A DNA stretch of 5,652 nt from CAZQQN01 sp964549595 (GTDB taxonomy: Bacteria; Bacteroidota; Bacteroidia; CAILMK01; CAYYUA01), in assembly GCA_964549595.1 (NCBI GenBank), contig CAZJWK010000143.1, forward strand, positions 1 through 5,652. Direction: 5' to 3'. A program made the position numbers and the translations under genes. Shown one piece after another: positions 1 to 5,626 of the stretch. A model generated the notes under the pieces. The model was not told the origin of the DNA. It searched no databases and saw only the letters and a list, made by a program, of their open reading frames with translations. How positions within the stretch are numbered: position 1 is the stretch's first letter; each line of letters opens with the position of its first letter.

Positions 1-197
1 TATTAGATCAAAACTTCTCAAAAACATTTCCATAAAATTCATTGTAGAACCTTTAATTCAAAATCCCAGATGTTACTTTGGTCCGAAATAAAAATTTGAA
101 TCCTCTTGAAATTTGTTACCTCCCACCCGGTCACTATGCTTAGGTGTCATCATTCTGACAACAAAGCAATCAAACCGCTTAAAAAGGAATGGAAACA
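1..197. other. A/T-rich upstream region, no gene recognised
   Basis: I see no convincing coding region here on either strand. The stretch precedes the DUF3179 operon and should contain its promoter. I found only partial matches to the Bacteroidota pattern (TTG, about 20 bases, TAnnTTTG), such as TACTTTGG near 74-81, so I do not place a promoter. A TGTCA/TGACA pair near 145-161 could form a 5-bp hairpin, which is too weak to call. A TAA at 180-182 closes the frame of the small ORF that follows. Confidence 0.5.
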
Positions 198-290
198 ATG
201 CTAAAAAGGTTAAAATACTATGAGATGATTTCCATACTTAGTAACAGGGTCACAGCCGTTGCCGACAAAATAAATTCCATAATACAATGA
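198..290 (+). CDS. possible 30-aa leader ORF coupled to the DUF3179 gene
   Basis: This is a short open frame that begins MLKRLKYYEMISIL and ends NSIIQ. Its stop codon TGA (288-290) overlaps the ATG (287-289) of the next gene as ATGA, the same junction used between the next two genes. An AAGGA at 184-188 lies 9 bases ahead of the ATG at 198. An in-frame ATG at 189 would give 33 residues, but it leaves no room for that ribosome-binding site. The peptide has a basic start and alternating hydrophobic residues, and could form an amphipathic helix. I recognise no family. It could be a real small protein, a translational coupler for the downstream gene, or a chance frame; thirty codons is short enough for chance. 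The shared overlap geometry and the plausible ribosome-binding site are the only support. Confidence 0.33.
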   Translation: MLKRLKYYEMISILSNRVTAVADKINSIIQ

Positions 291-1423
291 AACCCTTGAA
301 ACGAAATTCCATCTTGATTTTAATGACAAGCCTTATGACCATGAACCCATCCCCAAAAACCAGTGCACAGAACCTGGACCCCCAATGGCAGACCGATACC
401 AGCCAAAGACTGGTTGACCTGGATGAGTTCAAAACCATGCTCAAAAGGGACCAGATTCCCCCGATTGATGATCCGGTTTTCTGGAATCTCAATAAAGCAA
501 AGGATGAATTTCATGAGCATGAGCCCGTCATTGTCGTGGAAAATGGGGATCAAGCAAAAGCTTATCCGGTCAGCATCTTGATTCACCATGAGATCGTGAA
601 TGACAAAGTGGATGGCAAACCCCTAACCATTACTTATTGCCCCTTATGCAATGCCGGTATGGTCTTTGAGCGAGAGCTTACTTATGAAGGCAAAACCTAT
701 TTGCTGGACTTTGGTGTCTCGGGAATGTTAAGGAAAAGTGACCTGGTTATGTGGGACCGGCAGACGGAAAGCTGGTGGCAGCAAATATCCGGTAAAGCTT
801 TGGTGGGCAAACTGGCCGGTGCCGAATTAAACTTGTATCCATCCAGCATGCTGGCCTTTGAGGATTTTGAGGCCAACCATCCCGATGGAAAAGTTTTAGC
901 CACTGAAACCGGGGAAATCCGGGATTATGGGACCAATCCCTATGTGGGGTATGACGAAAATGAAAACGAACAACCCCGCTTCATAGAGGAGTCCGTTAAC
1001 AGTCCCCTACCGCCTAAAGAGCGTATTGTGACCATCAAGGGTCAAAACCAATCAAAAGCTTACCCCTATTCAGTGATCCGGGAACAGGAAGTCCTCAATG
1101 ACAGCCATGAAGGGAAAAAAATAGTCATCTTTTTCAAAGGCAACACCTTATCCCCCCTGGATGAAAAGCAAATCGCAAAATCCCGTAAAATTGGCTCTGC
1201 CACAGTTCACAGCCGGGAATTGGGAGACCGGGTTTTAACTTTTGAAAAAGCGGAAGCCGGGATCAAGGATCAGCAGACCGGTTCGATCTGGAACATCCGG
1301 GGCCAGTGTGTGGAAGGGCCGCTCGAAGGCGAGGAATTGCCTCCGGTAATTCATGGTGACCATTTTGCCTTTGCCTGGTTTGCCTTCCATGAAAACACCA
1401 AAGTTTACAAAACCCAGCAATGA
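287..1423 (+). CDS. exported DUF3179 domain protein
   Basis: This 378-residue protein belongs to the DUF3179 family, whose biochemical role I cannot state. The N-terminus has a basic segment (KPLKR), a short hydrophobic stretch (about 9-18) and TSAQ near 25-28, which fits a weak Sec signal peptide and export. Family hallmarks are HHEIVND at 100-106, TYCPLCNAG at 116-124 with Cys118 and Cys121, and the DLVMWDRQTESWW block at 152-164. The chain is made of two homologous halves, about 44-205 and 245-373: AKAYPVSILIHHEIVND (90-106) lines up with SKAYPYSVIREQEVLND (256-272), and DRQTESWW with DQQTGSIW. The second half lacks the His pair and both cysteines, so any metal or redox site would lie in the first half. 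The start at 287 has no Shine-Dalgarno but an A-rich leader, which is usual in Bacteroidota. The 3' end overlaps the DUF547 gene by 4 bases, which implies one operon. Confidence 0.9.
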   Translation: MKPLKRNSILILMTSLMTMNPSPKTSAQNLDPQWQTDTSQRLVDLDEFKTMLKRDQIPPIDDPVFWNLNKAKDEFHEHEPVIVVENGDQAKAYPVSILIHHEIVNDKVDGKPLTITYCPLCNAGMVFERELTYEGKTYLLDFGVSGMLRKSDLVMWDRQTESWWQQISGKALVGKLAGAELNLYPSSMLAFEDFEANHPDGKVLATETGEIRDYGTNPYVGYDENENEQPRFIEESVNSPLPPKERIVTIKGQNQSKAYPYSVIREQEVLNDSHEGKKIVIFFKGNTLSPLDEKQIAKSRKIGSATVHSRELGDRVLTFEKAEAGIKDQQTGSIWNIRGQCVEGPLEGEELPPVIHGDHFAFAWFAFHENTKVYKTQQ

Positions 1424-2055
1424 TGGATTGGCTTACTTACTCCCAGGAATTCCTCAAAGCTGCCAAGCATCATAACACGACAGAGGAATATATCCGGAAA
1501 GCAAAGGCTGCTGATGAGCAGGATTTGTTAAAGGCGCTGCCATCGGATGCGGAAAAATTGACCTTTTGGATCAATCTCTACAATGCTTTCAACCTCCACT
1601 TGTTAGGGGCCCAAACTTTGGAGGACTTGACCTTGCTTCAGAAATGGCGGCATTTTCGGTACCATCGTTGGCAAGTAGGCGATATCGGATTAAGGCTGGA
1701 TGACATGGAACATGGCATCCTGCGAAGAGGCAAAGCCTGGTGGGGATTGGGCTACTGGCCGCAACTTTTTCCCGGAGAATTTGTGAAACAAGCCATGCCC
1801 ACAACCTTGGATTCCCGTATTCATTTTACGTTGAATTGCGGGGCAACCAGTTGTCCACCCATTCGATTCTATGAAGCAACCCGGATTGATGACCAATTAG
1901 ATTTGGCCACCGAGGCTTACCTGGAATCCACGGTAACATTTGACGCCAAGAACCGGATCAACCAGATCCCCAAAATACTTCAGACTTACAGGGGGGATTT
2001 TGGTGGCGTGAAGGGGCTTAGGGATTTTATTAAGCGCACTTTCACAGAAAATTAA
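1420..2055 (+). CDS. DUF547 domain protein
   Basis: This 211-residue protein matches the DUF547 family. Visible blocks are FWINLYNAFNLHLL (49-62), DDMEHGILR (94-102), DSRIHFTLNCGATSCPPI (131-148, with Cys140 and Cys145) and DLATEAYLES (161-170). As I recall, the family has been linked to the papain/transglutaminase-like fold. The conserved Cys and His residues would suit that, but no activity is established that I can cite. No signal peptide or membrane segment is evident at the N-terminus, so the protein is probably cytoplasmic unless exported by another route. It starts with ATGATG: the first ATG (1420) overlaps the DUF3179 stop as ATGA and favours translational coupling, while the second (1423) is a possible alternative. 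Length is close to that expected for a single-domain member. Together with its neighbour it forms the only intact non-IS operon in the window. Confidence 0.88.
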   Translation: MMDWLTYSQEFLKAAKHHNTTEEYIRKAKAADEQDLLKALPSDAEKLTFWINLYNAFNLHLLGAQTLEDLTLLQKWRHFRYHRWQVGDIGLRLDDMEHGILRRGKAWWGLGYWPQLFPGEFVKQAMPTTLDSRIHFTLNCGATSCPPIRFYEATRIDDQLDLATEAYLESTVTFDAKNRINQIPKILQTYRGDFGGVKGLRDFIKRTFTEN

Positions 2056-2172
2056 TTGCTTCCGTGGCCAATTAAGGGGAGCTTAGCGTATCAAACCTTA
2101 GCAAAAGCCATGAGCCGGTAACTTTGCACAATGCCATCCCTGACATATAGCCGCGTATTGGCATCCTATTTT
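2056..2172. other. gap between convergent genes
   Basis: These 117 bases separate the DUF547 stop from the stop of the interrupted membrane protein gene on the other strand. I see no strong bidirectional terminator. The only clear signal is a Bacteroidota-like promoter box, listed separately. A 26-codon frame from 2131 follows that box, but it resembles nothing I know and runs into the antisense of the membrane gene. Confidence 0.5.
2098..2127 (+). promoter_or_regulatory. orphan Bacteroidota-type promoter candidate
   Basis: TAACTTTGC at 2119-2127 matches the Bacteroidota -7 box TAnnTTTG perfectly, with the commonly following C. The -33 element is poor: TTA at 2098-2100 lies 18 bases upstream in place of TTG. 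If active, the promoter would start transcription near 2132-2136 and run into the antisense strand of the interrupted membrane gene, since no sense gene follows. It may be a leftover from a lost gene, a source of antisense RNA, or chance. Confidence 0.35.
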
Positions 2173-2956
2173 TTACCTACTTCCAATTTTTCCATATCTC
2201 TGGTGTTCTGAGAAATATATCACAATTCTTTTGTTCCCTTTGAAATAAGGATAAAACAGTTCATACTGGCCATCATTAGACCGGTATCTATAGTCCTTTT
2301 TTCCCTTTTCAAATACTCCATTAAGGAAATTTCGCTCTTGTTGATTCGTTTCCCGGATAAAATCCTTTTTGAGGGGTTTAATGGTGTCGTTCAAACTACC
2401 GTGGTATTGGTTTGTGAAACCGAGGAAAACCGGCTCTTTGTTAATCGAATCTTTTACCAAAATGGAAACATGTGGAAAATTTTCATCGGTTTTTGAAAGC
2501 ACTTCTAAGGTATTTTTTGTTTTGATTATCCAATCTTCAGTAAACTCATAGTTAACCAGGTGGTCGCTTTTCTTATTATTAGTTTCAATTATTGATTTTG
2601 CCGAGTTAACTAAGCGGTTTTCTTTCTTTTTTGATGTCAAGTAGTCCCCACCAAAAAGAATGAGTAATAGAACCGGAAAAACTGATAATAGAAGCCAACC
2701 AACTTTTTTCCCACTTTTTGAAGTTAAATTGTCTTTATTGTGTTTTTCCGCAATTCTTGTCAGGTTAAACATAATGTTGAGTACCAATGCACCTCCCATC
2801 AATGCTAAAATTCCAAAAACACTCATGTAAAAGGTTTCGGTTAGATTTTCCTGAAAAACCTTTAATCCGAAAACTTGAACGGTTATAAATGTGAAAACCC
2901 AATAAATGAGAAAAATTATTGTAATAACCCCGATTATGTTACTTAGCCGAACTAGG
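2173..2956 (-). pseudogene. membrane protein of unknown function, split by IS (codons 6-265)
   Basis: This is the main part of a gene cut by the IS21-family element. The frame is open from the IS boundary to TAA at 2173-2175, but its first in-frame ATG is at 2826, so only 217 residues are readily translated. The 48 codons upstream of 2826 clearly continue the protein: VRLSNIIGVITIIFLIYWVF supplies a first membrane helix. Joined to the fragment at 5608-5626, the ancestral product is 265 residues. It has helices at about 11-33, 48-69 and 91-108, then a charged C-terminal domain of about 150 residues with FPHVSILVKDSI, EPVFLGFTNQYHGS and YELFYPYFKGNKRIVIYFS. The odd number of helices could place that domain outside the membrane, perhaps as a sensor-like domain, but this is inference. 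I recognise no family. Lysine and isoleucine content and A/T richness are higher than in the DUF genes. The truncated product would lack helix 1 and probably mis-insert. Confidence 0.8.
2952..2956. repeat. target site duplication, left copy (CTAGG)
   Basis: CTAGG immediately precedes the left TG end of the IS and recurs directly after its right CA end at 5608-5612. Duplications of 4-8 bp are usual for IS21-family insertions. The match can be read as 8 bp (ACTAGGTG) because the terminal A and TG of the element are identical to flanking bases. Placing the ends at TG...CA gives 5 bp. Confidence 0.85.
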
Positions 2957-2983
2957 TGGATATTTCGGTGATATTGACCCCCC
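2957..2983 (+). repeat. left terminal inverted repeat, L1
   Basis: This outermost left repeat pairs with R1 (5580-5607). It begins TGGATA, has CGG at 2966-2968 and ends ATATTGACCCCCC. Relative to R1 it lacks one base between CGG and ATATTG. It is the expected outer transposase-binding and cleavage site. Confidence 0.85.
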
Positions 2984-3005
2984 GTTCCGGTAAACTGACC
3001 CCCCC
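2984..3005 (+). repeat. second left-end repeat, L2
   Basis: A second copy of the CGG...CTGACCCCCC unit lies directly inside L1. It reads GTTCCGGTAAACTGACC and then more C. Its inner flank TCTTTCCT matches the inner flank of R4, so L2 and R4 appear to be counterparts. Confidence 0.75.
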
Positions 3006-3006
3006 A

Positions 3007-3034
3007 TCTTTCCTACTTTTAAAGATCGCTATTG
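3007..3034 (+). repeat. inner inverted repeat, left copy
   Basis: TCTTTCCTACTTTT followed at once by AAAGATCGCTATTG. On the opposite strand at the right end the same two blocks occur at 5383-5396 (13 of 14 bases identical) and 5347-5360 (12 of 14), but separated by 22 bases. This shows that similarity between the two ends extends well past the terminal repeats. Confidence 0.7.
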
Positions 3035-3044
3035 TATGACAAAA

Positions 3045-3761
3045 TTACTTGTTTTTTCTGAGACTTTCTCCTTTTAATTCGAACCTGTATGATGTATGAA
3101 CAAACCGGTCTAATATAGCATCTGCAATGGTTTCTTCTGCGATAATCTCATACCAGTTCTCTACTGGTAACTGACTGGCTATGATGGTGGATTTCTTGTT
3201 ATGACGATCTTCAAGTATTTCCATGAGGTCCATCCGGTGTTGTTGCTCCAGGTAAAACAAACCAAAATCATCGAGAATAAGCAAATCGGTTTTAGCCAGT
3301 TTTTCAAAGAATTTCATCATTTTACCTTCAAGTCTGGCCATCTTCGTTTGTTGCAGGAGTTTCTGGAGGCTGTAATAAGCCACTTTATATCCCTGGCAAC
3401 AGGCCTGATGCCCTAAGGCCGAAGAAAGATAACTTTTTCCGCATCCTGTTGCTCCTGTGATCAGTATAGACTGCCCATCCCGGATGTAATCTCCGGTAGC
3501 CAGGGTCATTATAAGTTCCTTGTTCATCCCGCGCGAGCTGTCAAACTGAAGTTCTTCAATAGATACCTGATAGCGGAACCTGGCGTTTTTCCTTAACCGT
3601 TCAAAACGCCTGTTTTTCTTATCCTCCTCCTCGGCCTGTAGGAGCAATTCAAGGCCTTCGCTGAGAGTAAGTTCATGATGTTTTTTGGTTTCGAGTAATT
3701 CCTGCCAGCTACGTTTCATACCGTAGAGGCGGAGGTTTTGCATCTGCGTTTGAATGTCCAT
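3045..3761 (-). CDS. istB: IS21-family helper ATPase IstB
   Basis: The 238-residue product is the AAA+ ATPase that works with IstA in IS21 transposition, where it assembles on DNA and promotes target selection and strand transfer. It shows Walker A GATGCGKS (103-110), Walker B LLILDDFG (160-167), a sensor-like STIIASQLP (191-199) and the DAILDRFVH block (214-222) common to IstB and DnaC-like ATPases. The N-terminal 1-80 is helical and charged, as in the family. Length is normal and no frameshift is seen. The gene starts 4 bases after the istA stop, so the two are cotranscribed and probably translationally coupled. The stop lies 88 bases inside the left end of the IS, with no clear terminator after it. 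Confidence 0.95.
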   Translation of the reverse strand: MDIQTQMQNLRLYGMKRSWQELLETKKHHELTLSEGLELLLQAEEEDKKNRRFERLRKNARFRYQVSIEELQFDSSRGMNKELIMTLATGDYIRDGQSILITGATGCGKSYLSSALGHQACCQGYKVAYYSLQKLLQQTKMARLEGKMMKFFEKLAKTDLLILDDFGLFYLEQQHRMDLMEILEDRHNKKSTIIASQLPVENWYEIIAEETIADAILDRFVHTSYRFELKGESLRKNK

Positions 3762-3765
3762 AAAT

Positions 3766-5349
3766 TCAGATATTTAGTTTTGATTGTTTGTAATAGTCTT
3801 CACCTCTAACATTTTCATGCTTTGGCAGTGATTGTGATTGTCCTTCCCCCTGTTCTGCATCTTGCCACACCTCACTTGCCTTATTTTCCAAAAGGTTTTT
3901 TATGAACTTGTAGGAATAGCGTTCACAGTCGATAGCAATCCGGCACGCCTTTTCAAAAACTTCTGTTTGGTTTTTGCGATAAAGGCTGAACAGACCGTCA
4001 CAGGTGCGGTAAAGTTGCTCCGGAACCCGGTTTTGATTAAAGATGCGTTTTACCAGTTCATAAAAAGAAGCAATCTGGGTTTTTGAAGCCCGCCTGATGT
4101 AATATTCGGGGCTGCGATCCAGGTAATGCTGATGCTGGGAACACAAGTGATCTTTGACAAAAGTGTATTGGCCGGGCTTAAAACTCCTTGTATGCACAGC
4201 GATTTGTTCCTGGTCACAGAAGATACGCACCAGTGACCGGGTGTAGACAACCTTGACTTTTCTTCCGATATACTGGTAAGGCACACTGTAATAGTGTTTT
4301 TCCGGGTAAAGGAGGATATGGTTGTTTTTAGCCGCCTTGAGTTCCTTGTAATGCTTCAACTCAAAGTCCTGCCGGGGTAAGGGCATGAGGCGGGGCTTTT
4401 CTTCGGCTAAGAACTCTTCTTCCCGGCAATAAGGCTTTAGCTGCATACGGGTTTGGTTATGCCGGTGAGTTTTCTTCCTAATGGCCTTATTTAATTCACC
4501 AAGGCTGAAGAATTGCTCATCACGAAGTCTGGCGTAAACCTGTTTGTAGATGAGCTGAACCTGGTTCTCCCCAAGGGCTTTATCTTTAGGCTTAGCCACT
4601 CTCGCAGGTACGATACTCATGCCATAATGATTGGCAAAATCATCCAGAGCGGTATTGACATCTGGCTCATAACGATCAGCCTTTACAATGGCCGATTTCA
4701 GGTTATCCGGTACAAGTACCACCGGCACCCCTCCTAAAGCATGTAGACAGCAAACAAGGGCATAAATGAAGTCTTCCACCTGCTGACTTTCAATGGCCAT
4801 GGCAAAGGCATAGTCCGAGTAAGGCATGCAAGCTACCAAAACCTCGCACTCAACTTCTTCTCCGGTCTCAGGGTTGATATAGCTGAGCTTTTTGCCTGCA
4901 AAATCCACAAACAACTTCTCCCCAGGGTTATGGGTGAGCACCATAGAAGGATTTGTGGCCTTGCGGTACTGCTGGAGATGATGACAGAATTGGGTGTAGG
5001 AGTAGCCATTCGGAAAGGTTTGACGGTATTCTTCCCAAAGGAGTTTACGTGTAACACCTGTACGATTCAGTTCCTGTGCATAGTATTCCAGATGAGGTTT
5101 TAGCTGTTCATAACGCTCATCTTCCTTATAGGCAGGATTGCCTGCATGCAGCTTCTTTTCCAGCTCATGCTCTTCAAGCTTTAGGAGTTCATCAATAGGC
5201 TCATTAAGTTCTTTGACCTGACCGAGATAACCTTTGACAGTATTTTTAGCAGCATCTACACATTTGTAGATCTTTTTCTTACTATAACCTTGCCGGTGTA
5301 AGCGTAATACTTGCTTGACTTTGCTCATAGGTAAAATTTTTCCTGCCAT
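3766..5349 (-). CDS. istA: IS21-family transposase IstA
   Basis: The 527-residue product is the DDE transposase of the element. A helix-turn-helix region lies near residues 8-45 (MSKVKQVLRLHRQGYSKKKI). The retroviral-integrase-like core follows, with likely catalytic residues Asp149 (LFVDFAG), Asp215 (VLVPDNLKS) and Glu261 (KDKALGENQVQ). A C-terminal beta-rich domain (about 345-400, LLYPEKHYYSVPYQYIGRKV) and a basic tail complete the usual plan. Length fits the family. The start at 5349 is preferred; Met8 (5328) is the alternative, but 5349 keeps the short MAGKI lead common in related transposases. The start codon sits within an inner inverted repeat and 10 bases after a hairpin, which may limit translation. 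The stop is 4 bases before istB. Confidence 0.95.
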   Translation of the reverse strand: MAGKILPMSKVKQVLRLHRQGYSKKKIYKCVDAAKNTVKGYLGQVKELNEPIDELLKLEEHELEKKLHAGNPAYKEDERYEQLKPHLEYYAQELNRTGVTRKLLWEEYRQTFPNGYSYTQFCHHLQQYRKATNPSMVLTHNPGEKLFVDFAGKKLSYINPETGEEVECEVLVACMPYSDYAFAMAIESQQVEDFIYALVCCLHALGGVPVVLVPDNLKSAIVKADRYEPDVNTALDDFANHYGMSIVPARVAKPKDKALGENQVQLIYKQVYARLRDEQFFSLGELNKAIRKKTHRHNQTRMQLKPYCREEEFLAEEKPRLMPLPRQDFELKHYKELKAAKNNHILLYPEKHYYSVPYQYIGRKVKVVYTRSLVRIFCDQEQIAVHTRSFKPGQYTFVKDHLCSQHQHYLDRSPEYYIRRASKTQIASFYELVKRIFNQNRVPEQLYRTCDGLFSLYRKNQTEVFEKACRIAIDCERYSYKFIKNLLENKASEVWQDAEQGEGQSQSLPKHENVRGEDYYKQSKLNI

Positions 5350-5396
5350 TGGCGATCTTTTTAGGGATGAAACCCTAAAGTAAAAAGCAGGAAAGA
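5347..5396 (-). repeat. inner inverted repeat, right copy, interrupted
   Basis: On the minus strand this reads TCTTTCCTGCTTTT (5396-5383), then 22 bases, then AAAGATCGCCAATG (5360-5347). Both blocks pair with 3007-3034, where they are contiguous. The second block ends in the ATG start codon of istA, so end sequence and coding start overlap. The intervening 22 bases contain nearly all of the hairpin listed separately. Confidence 0.65.
5360..5379 (-). promoter_or_regulatory. hairpin just upstream of istA
   Basis: TTTAGGG (5360-5366) and CCCTAAA (5373-5379) form a perfect 7-bp stem with a 6-base loop, ending 10 bases before the istA ATG on the minus strand. In the transcript, the stem followed by an A-rich run could hide the ribosome-binding region or act as a weak block to transcripts entering from outside, as leader structures do in some other IS elements. 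No regulator is identified. The stem is A/T-rich at its ends and only moderately stable. Confidence 0.45.
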
Positions 5397-5418
5397 GGGG
5401 GCAGTATACTCCGAAATA
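5397..5418 (-). repeat. right-end repeat R4 (innermost)
   Basis: Minus strand TATTTCGGAGTATACTGCCC and further C. This is the most diverged copy: GCCCCC replaces GACCCCCC. Its flank TCTTTCC matches that of L2. Confidence 0.65.
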
Positions 5419-5475
5419 GCCTGATAATCAATAGCTAACTATGGATATTACCACCTCAGAAAAATAACAACCATC

Positions 5476-5499
5476 GGGGGGTCAGAATGCTCCGAAATA
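5476..5499 (-). repeat. right-end repeat R3
   Basis: Minus strand TATTTCGGAGCATTCTGACC and further C. It shares TATTTCGGAG with R4 and CTGACCCCCC with L2. The spacing to R4 is about 79 bases. Confidence 0.7.
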
Positions 5500-5518
5500 C
5501 TAACCCTGAAATTTTAGA

Positions 5519-5542
5519 GGGGGGGTCAATATCAGCCGGAAT
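5519..5542 (-). repeat. right-end repeat R2
   Basis: Minus strand ATTCCGGCTGATATTGACC and a run of seven C. The TGATATTGACCCCCC core equals that of L1, at the opposite end, more closely than that of R1. The spacing is about 43 bases to R3 and 61 to R1. Confidence 0.7.
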
Positions 5543-5579
5543 GTCGGCCTTAAAAACCCCGATTTTCAAAGCCGGATAA

Positions 5580-5607
5580 GGGGGGTCAATATGCTCCGGC
5601 CTATCCA
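5580..5607 (-). repeat. right terminal inverted repeat, R1
   Basis: On the minus strand this starts TGGATAGGCCGGAGC, continues ATATTGACCCCCC and pairs with L1. It marks the outer right end (CA on the plus strand at 5606-5607) and abuts the second CTAGG. Confidence 0.85.
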
Positions 5608-5612
5608 CTAGG
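5608..5612. repeat. target site duplication, right copy (CTAGG)
   Basis: This is an exact copy of 2952-2956, directly after the right CA end of the IS. The original gene held one copy at codons 5-7. Confidence 0.85.
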
Positions 5613-5626
5613 TGCTTTGGATTCAT
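5608..5626 (-). pseudogene. 5' fragment of the IS-interrupted membrane protein gene
   Basis: The minus strand carries ATG (5626-5624) followed by AAT CCA AAG and then the CTAGG duplication. Joined to 2956 across the excised IS with one CTAGG copy, it reads MNPKHLVRLSNII in one open frame with the large fragment. A TGA at 5629-5627 lies immediately upstream in frame, so no earlier start is possible. The 26 bases above it are A-rich (ATAAAAATAAAA), which would suit a Bacteroidota translation start. The promoter lies outside the window. Confidence 0.8.

Larger units (their letters stand above)
2957..5607 (-). mobile_element. complete IS21-family insertion sequence
   Basis: The element is 2651 bp, with istA then istB on the minus strand and both frames apparently intact. 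The left end reads TGGATATTTCGGTGATATTG. The inverted right end reads TGGATAGGCCGGAGCATATT, and both continue into a run of six C. TG/CA termini, repeated internal binding-type motifs and a flanking 5-bp direct repeat are all typical of the IS21 family. Intact genes, matching ends and a perfect duplication suggest a fairly recent insertion that may still be mobile. It lies at codons 5-6 of a membrane protein gene and in the same orientation, so read-through from istAB could cross into the remaining codons. I do not assign an ISfinder name. Confidence 0.93.

Noticed and set aside
145..161. TGTCA/TGACA hairpin upstream of the DUF3179 operon
   Set aside because: A 5-bp stem without a T run or a known operator pattern is expected by chance.
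2131..2174. ATGCCA / TGGCAT inverted repeat followed by CCTATTTTTT, a possible terminator for the + strand operon
   Set aside because: The stem is only 6 bp with a 22-base loop, and the T run starts several bases after the stem, so it does not look like an intrinsic terminator.
2369..2551. 60-codon + strand frame inside the membrane protein gene
   Set aside because: It lies wholly antisense to a frame with clear protein-like features and resembles no family, so I treat it as a shadow.
5420..5470. TTGTTA...TAATAT on the minus strand as an istA promoter
   Set aside because: The spacing of 14 bases suits neither the sigma-70 nor the Bacteroidota pattern. An istA promoter must exist near here, but I cannot place it.
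5397..5607. Repeated G runs on the + strand, considered as a G-quadruplex or CRISPR-like array
   Set aside because: The runs are 40-80 bases apart and belong to diverged 22-28-base units that match the opposite IS end. Spacers are of unequal length, so they are transposase-type repeats.
2957..5607. IS genes considered as part of a defence or targeting system because of the AAA+ ATPase and DDE transposase pair
   Set aside because: IstA and IstB have normal lengths and motifs, there is no cas gene or guide-like array, and the ends and target duplication fit an ordinary IS21 element.
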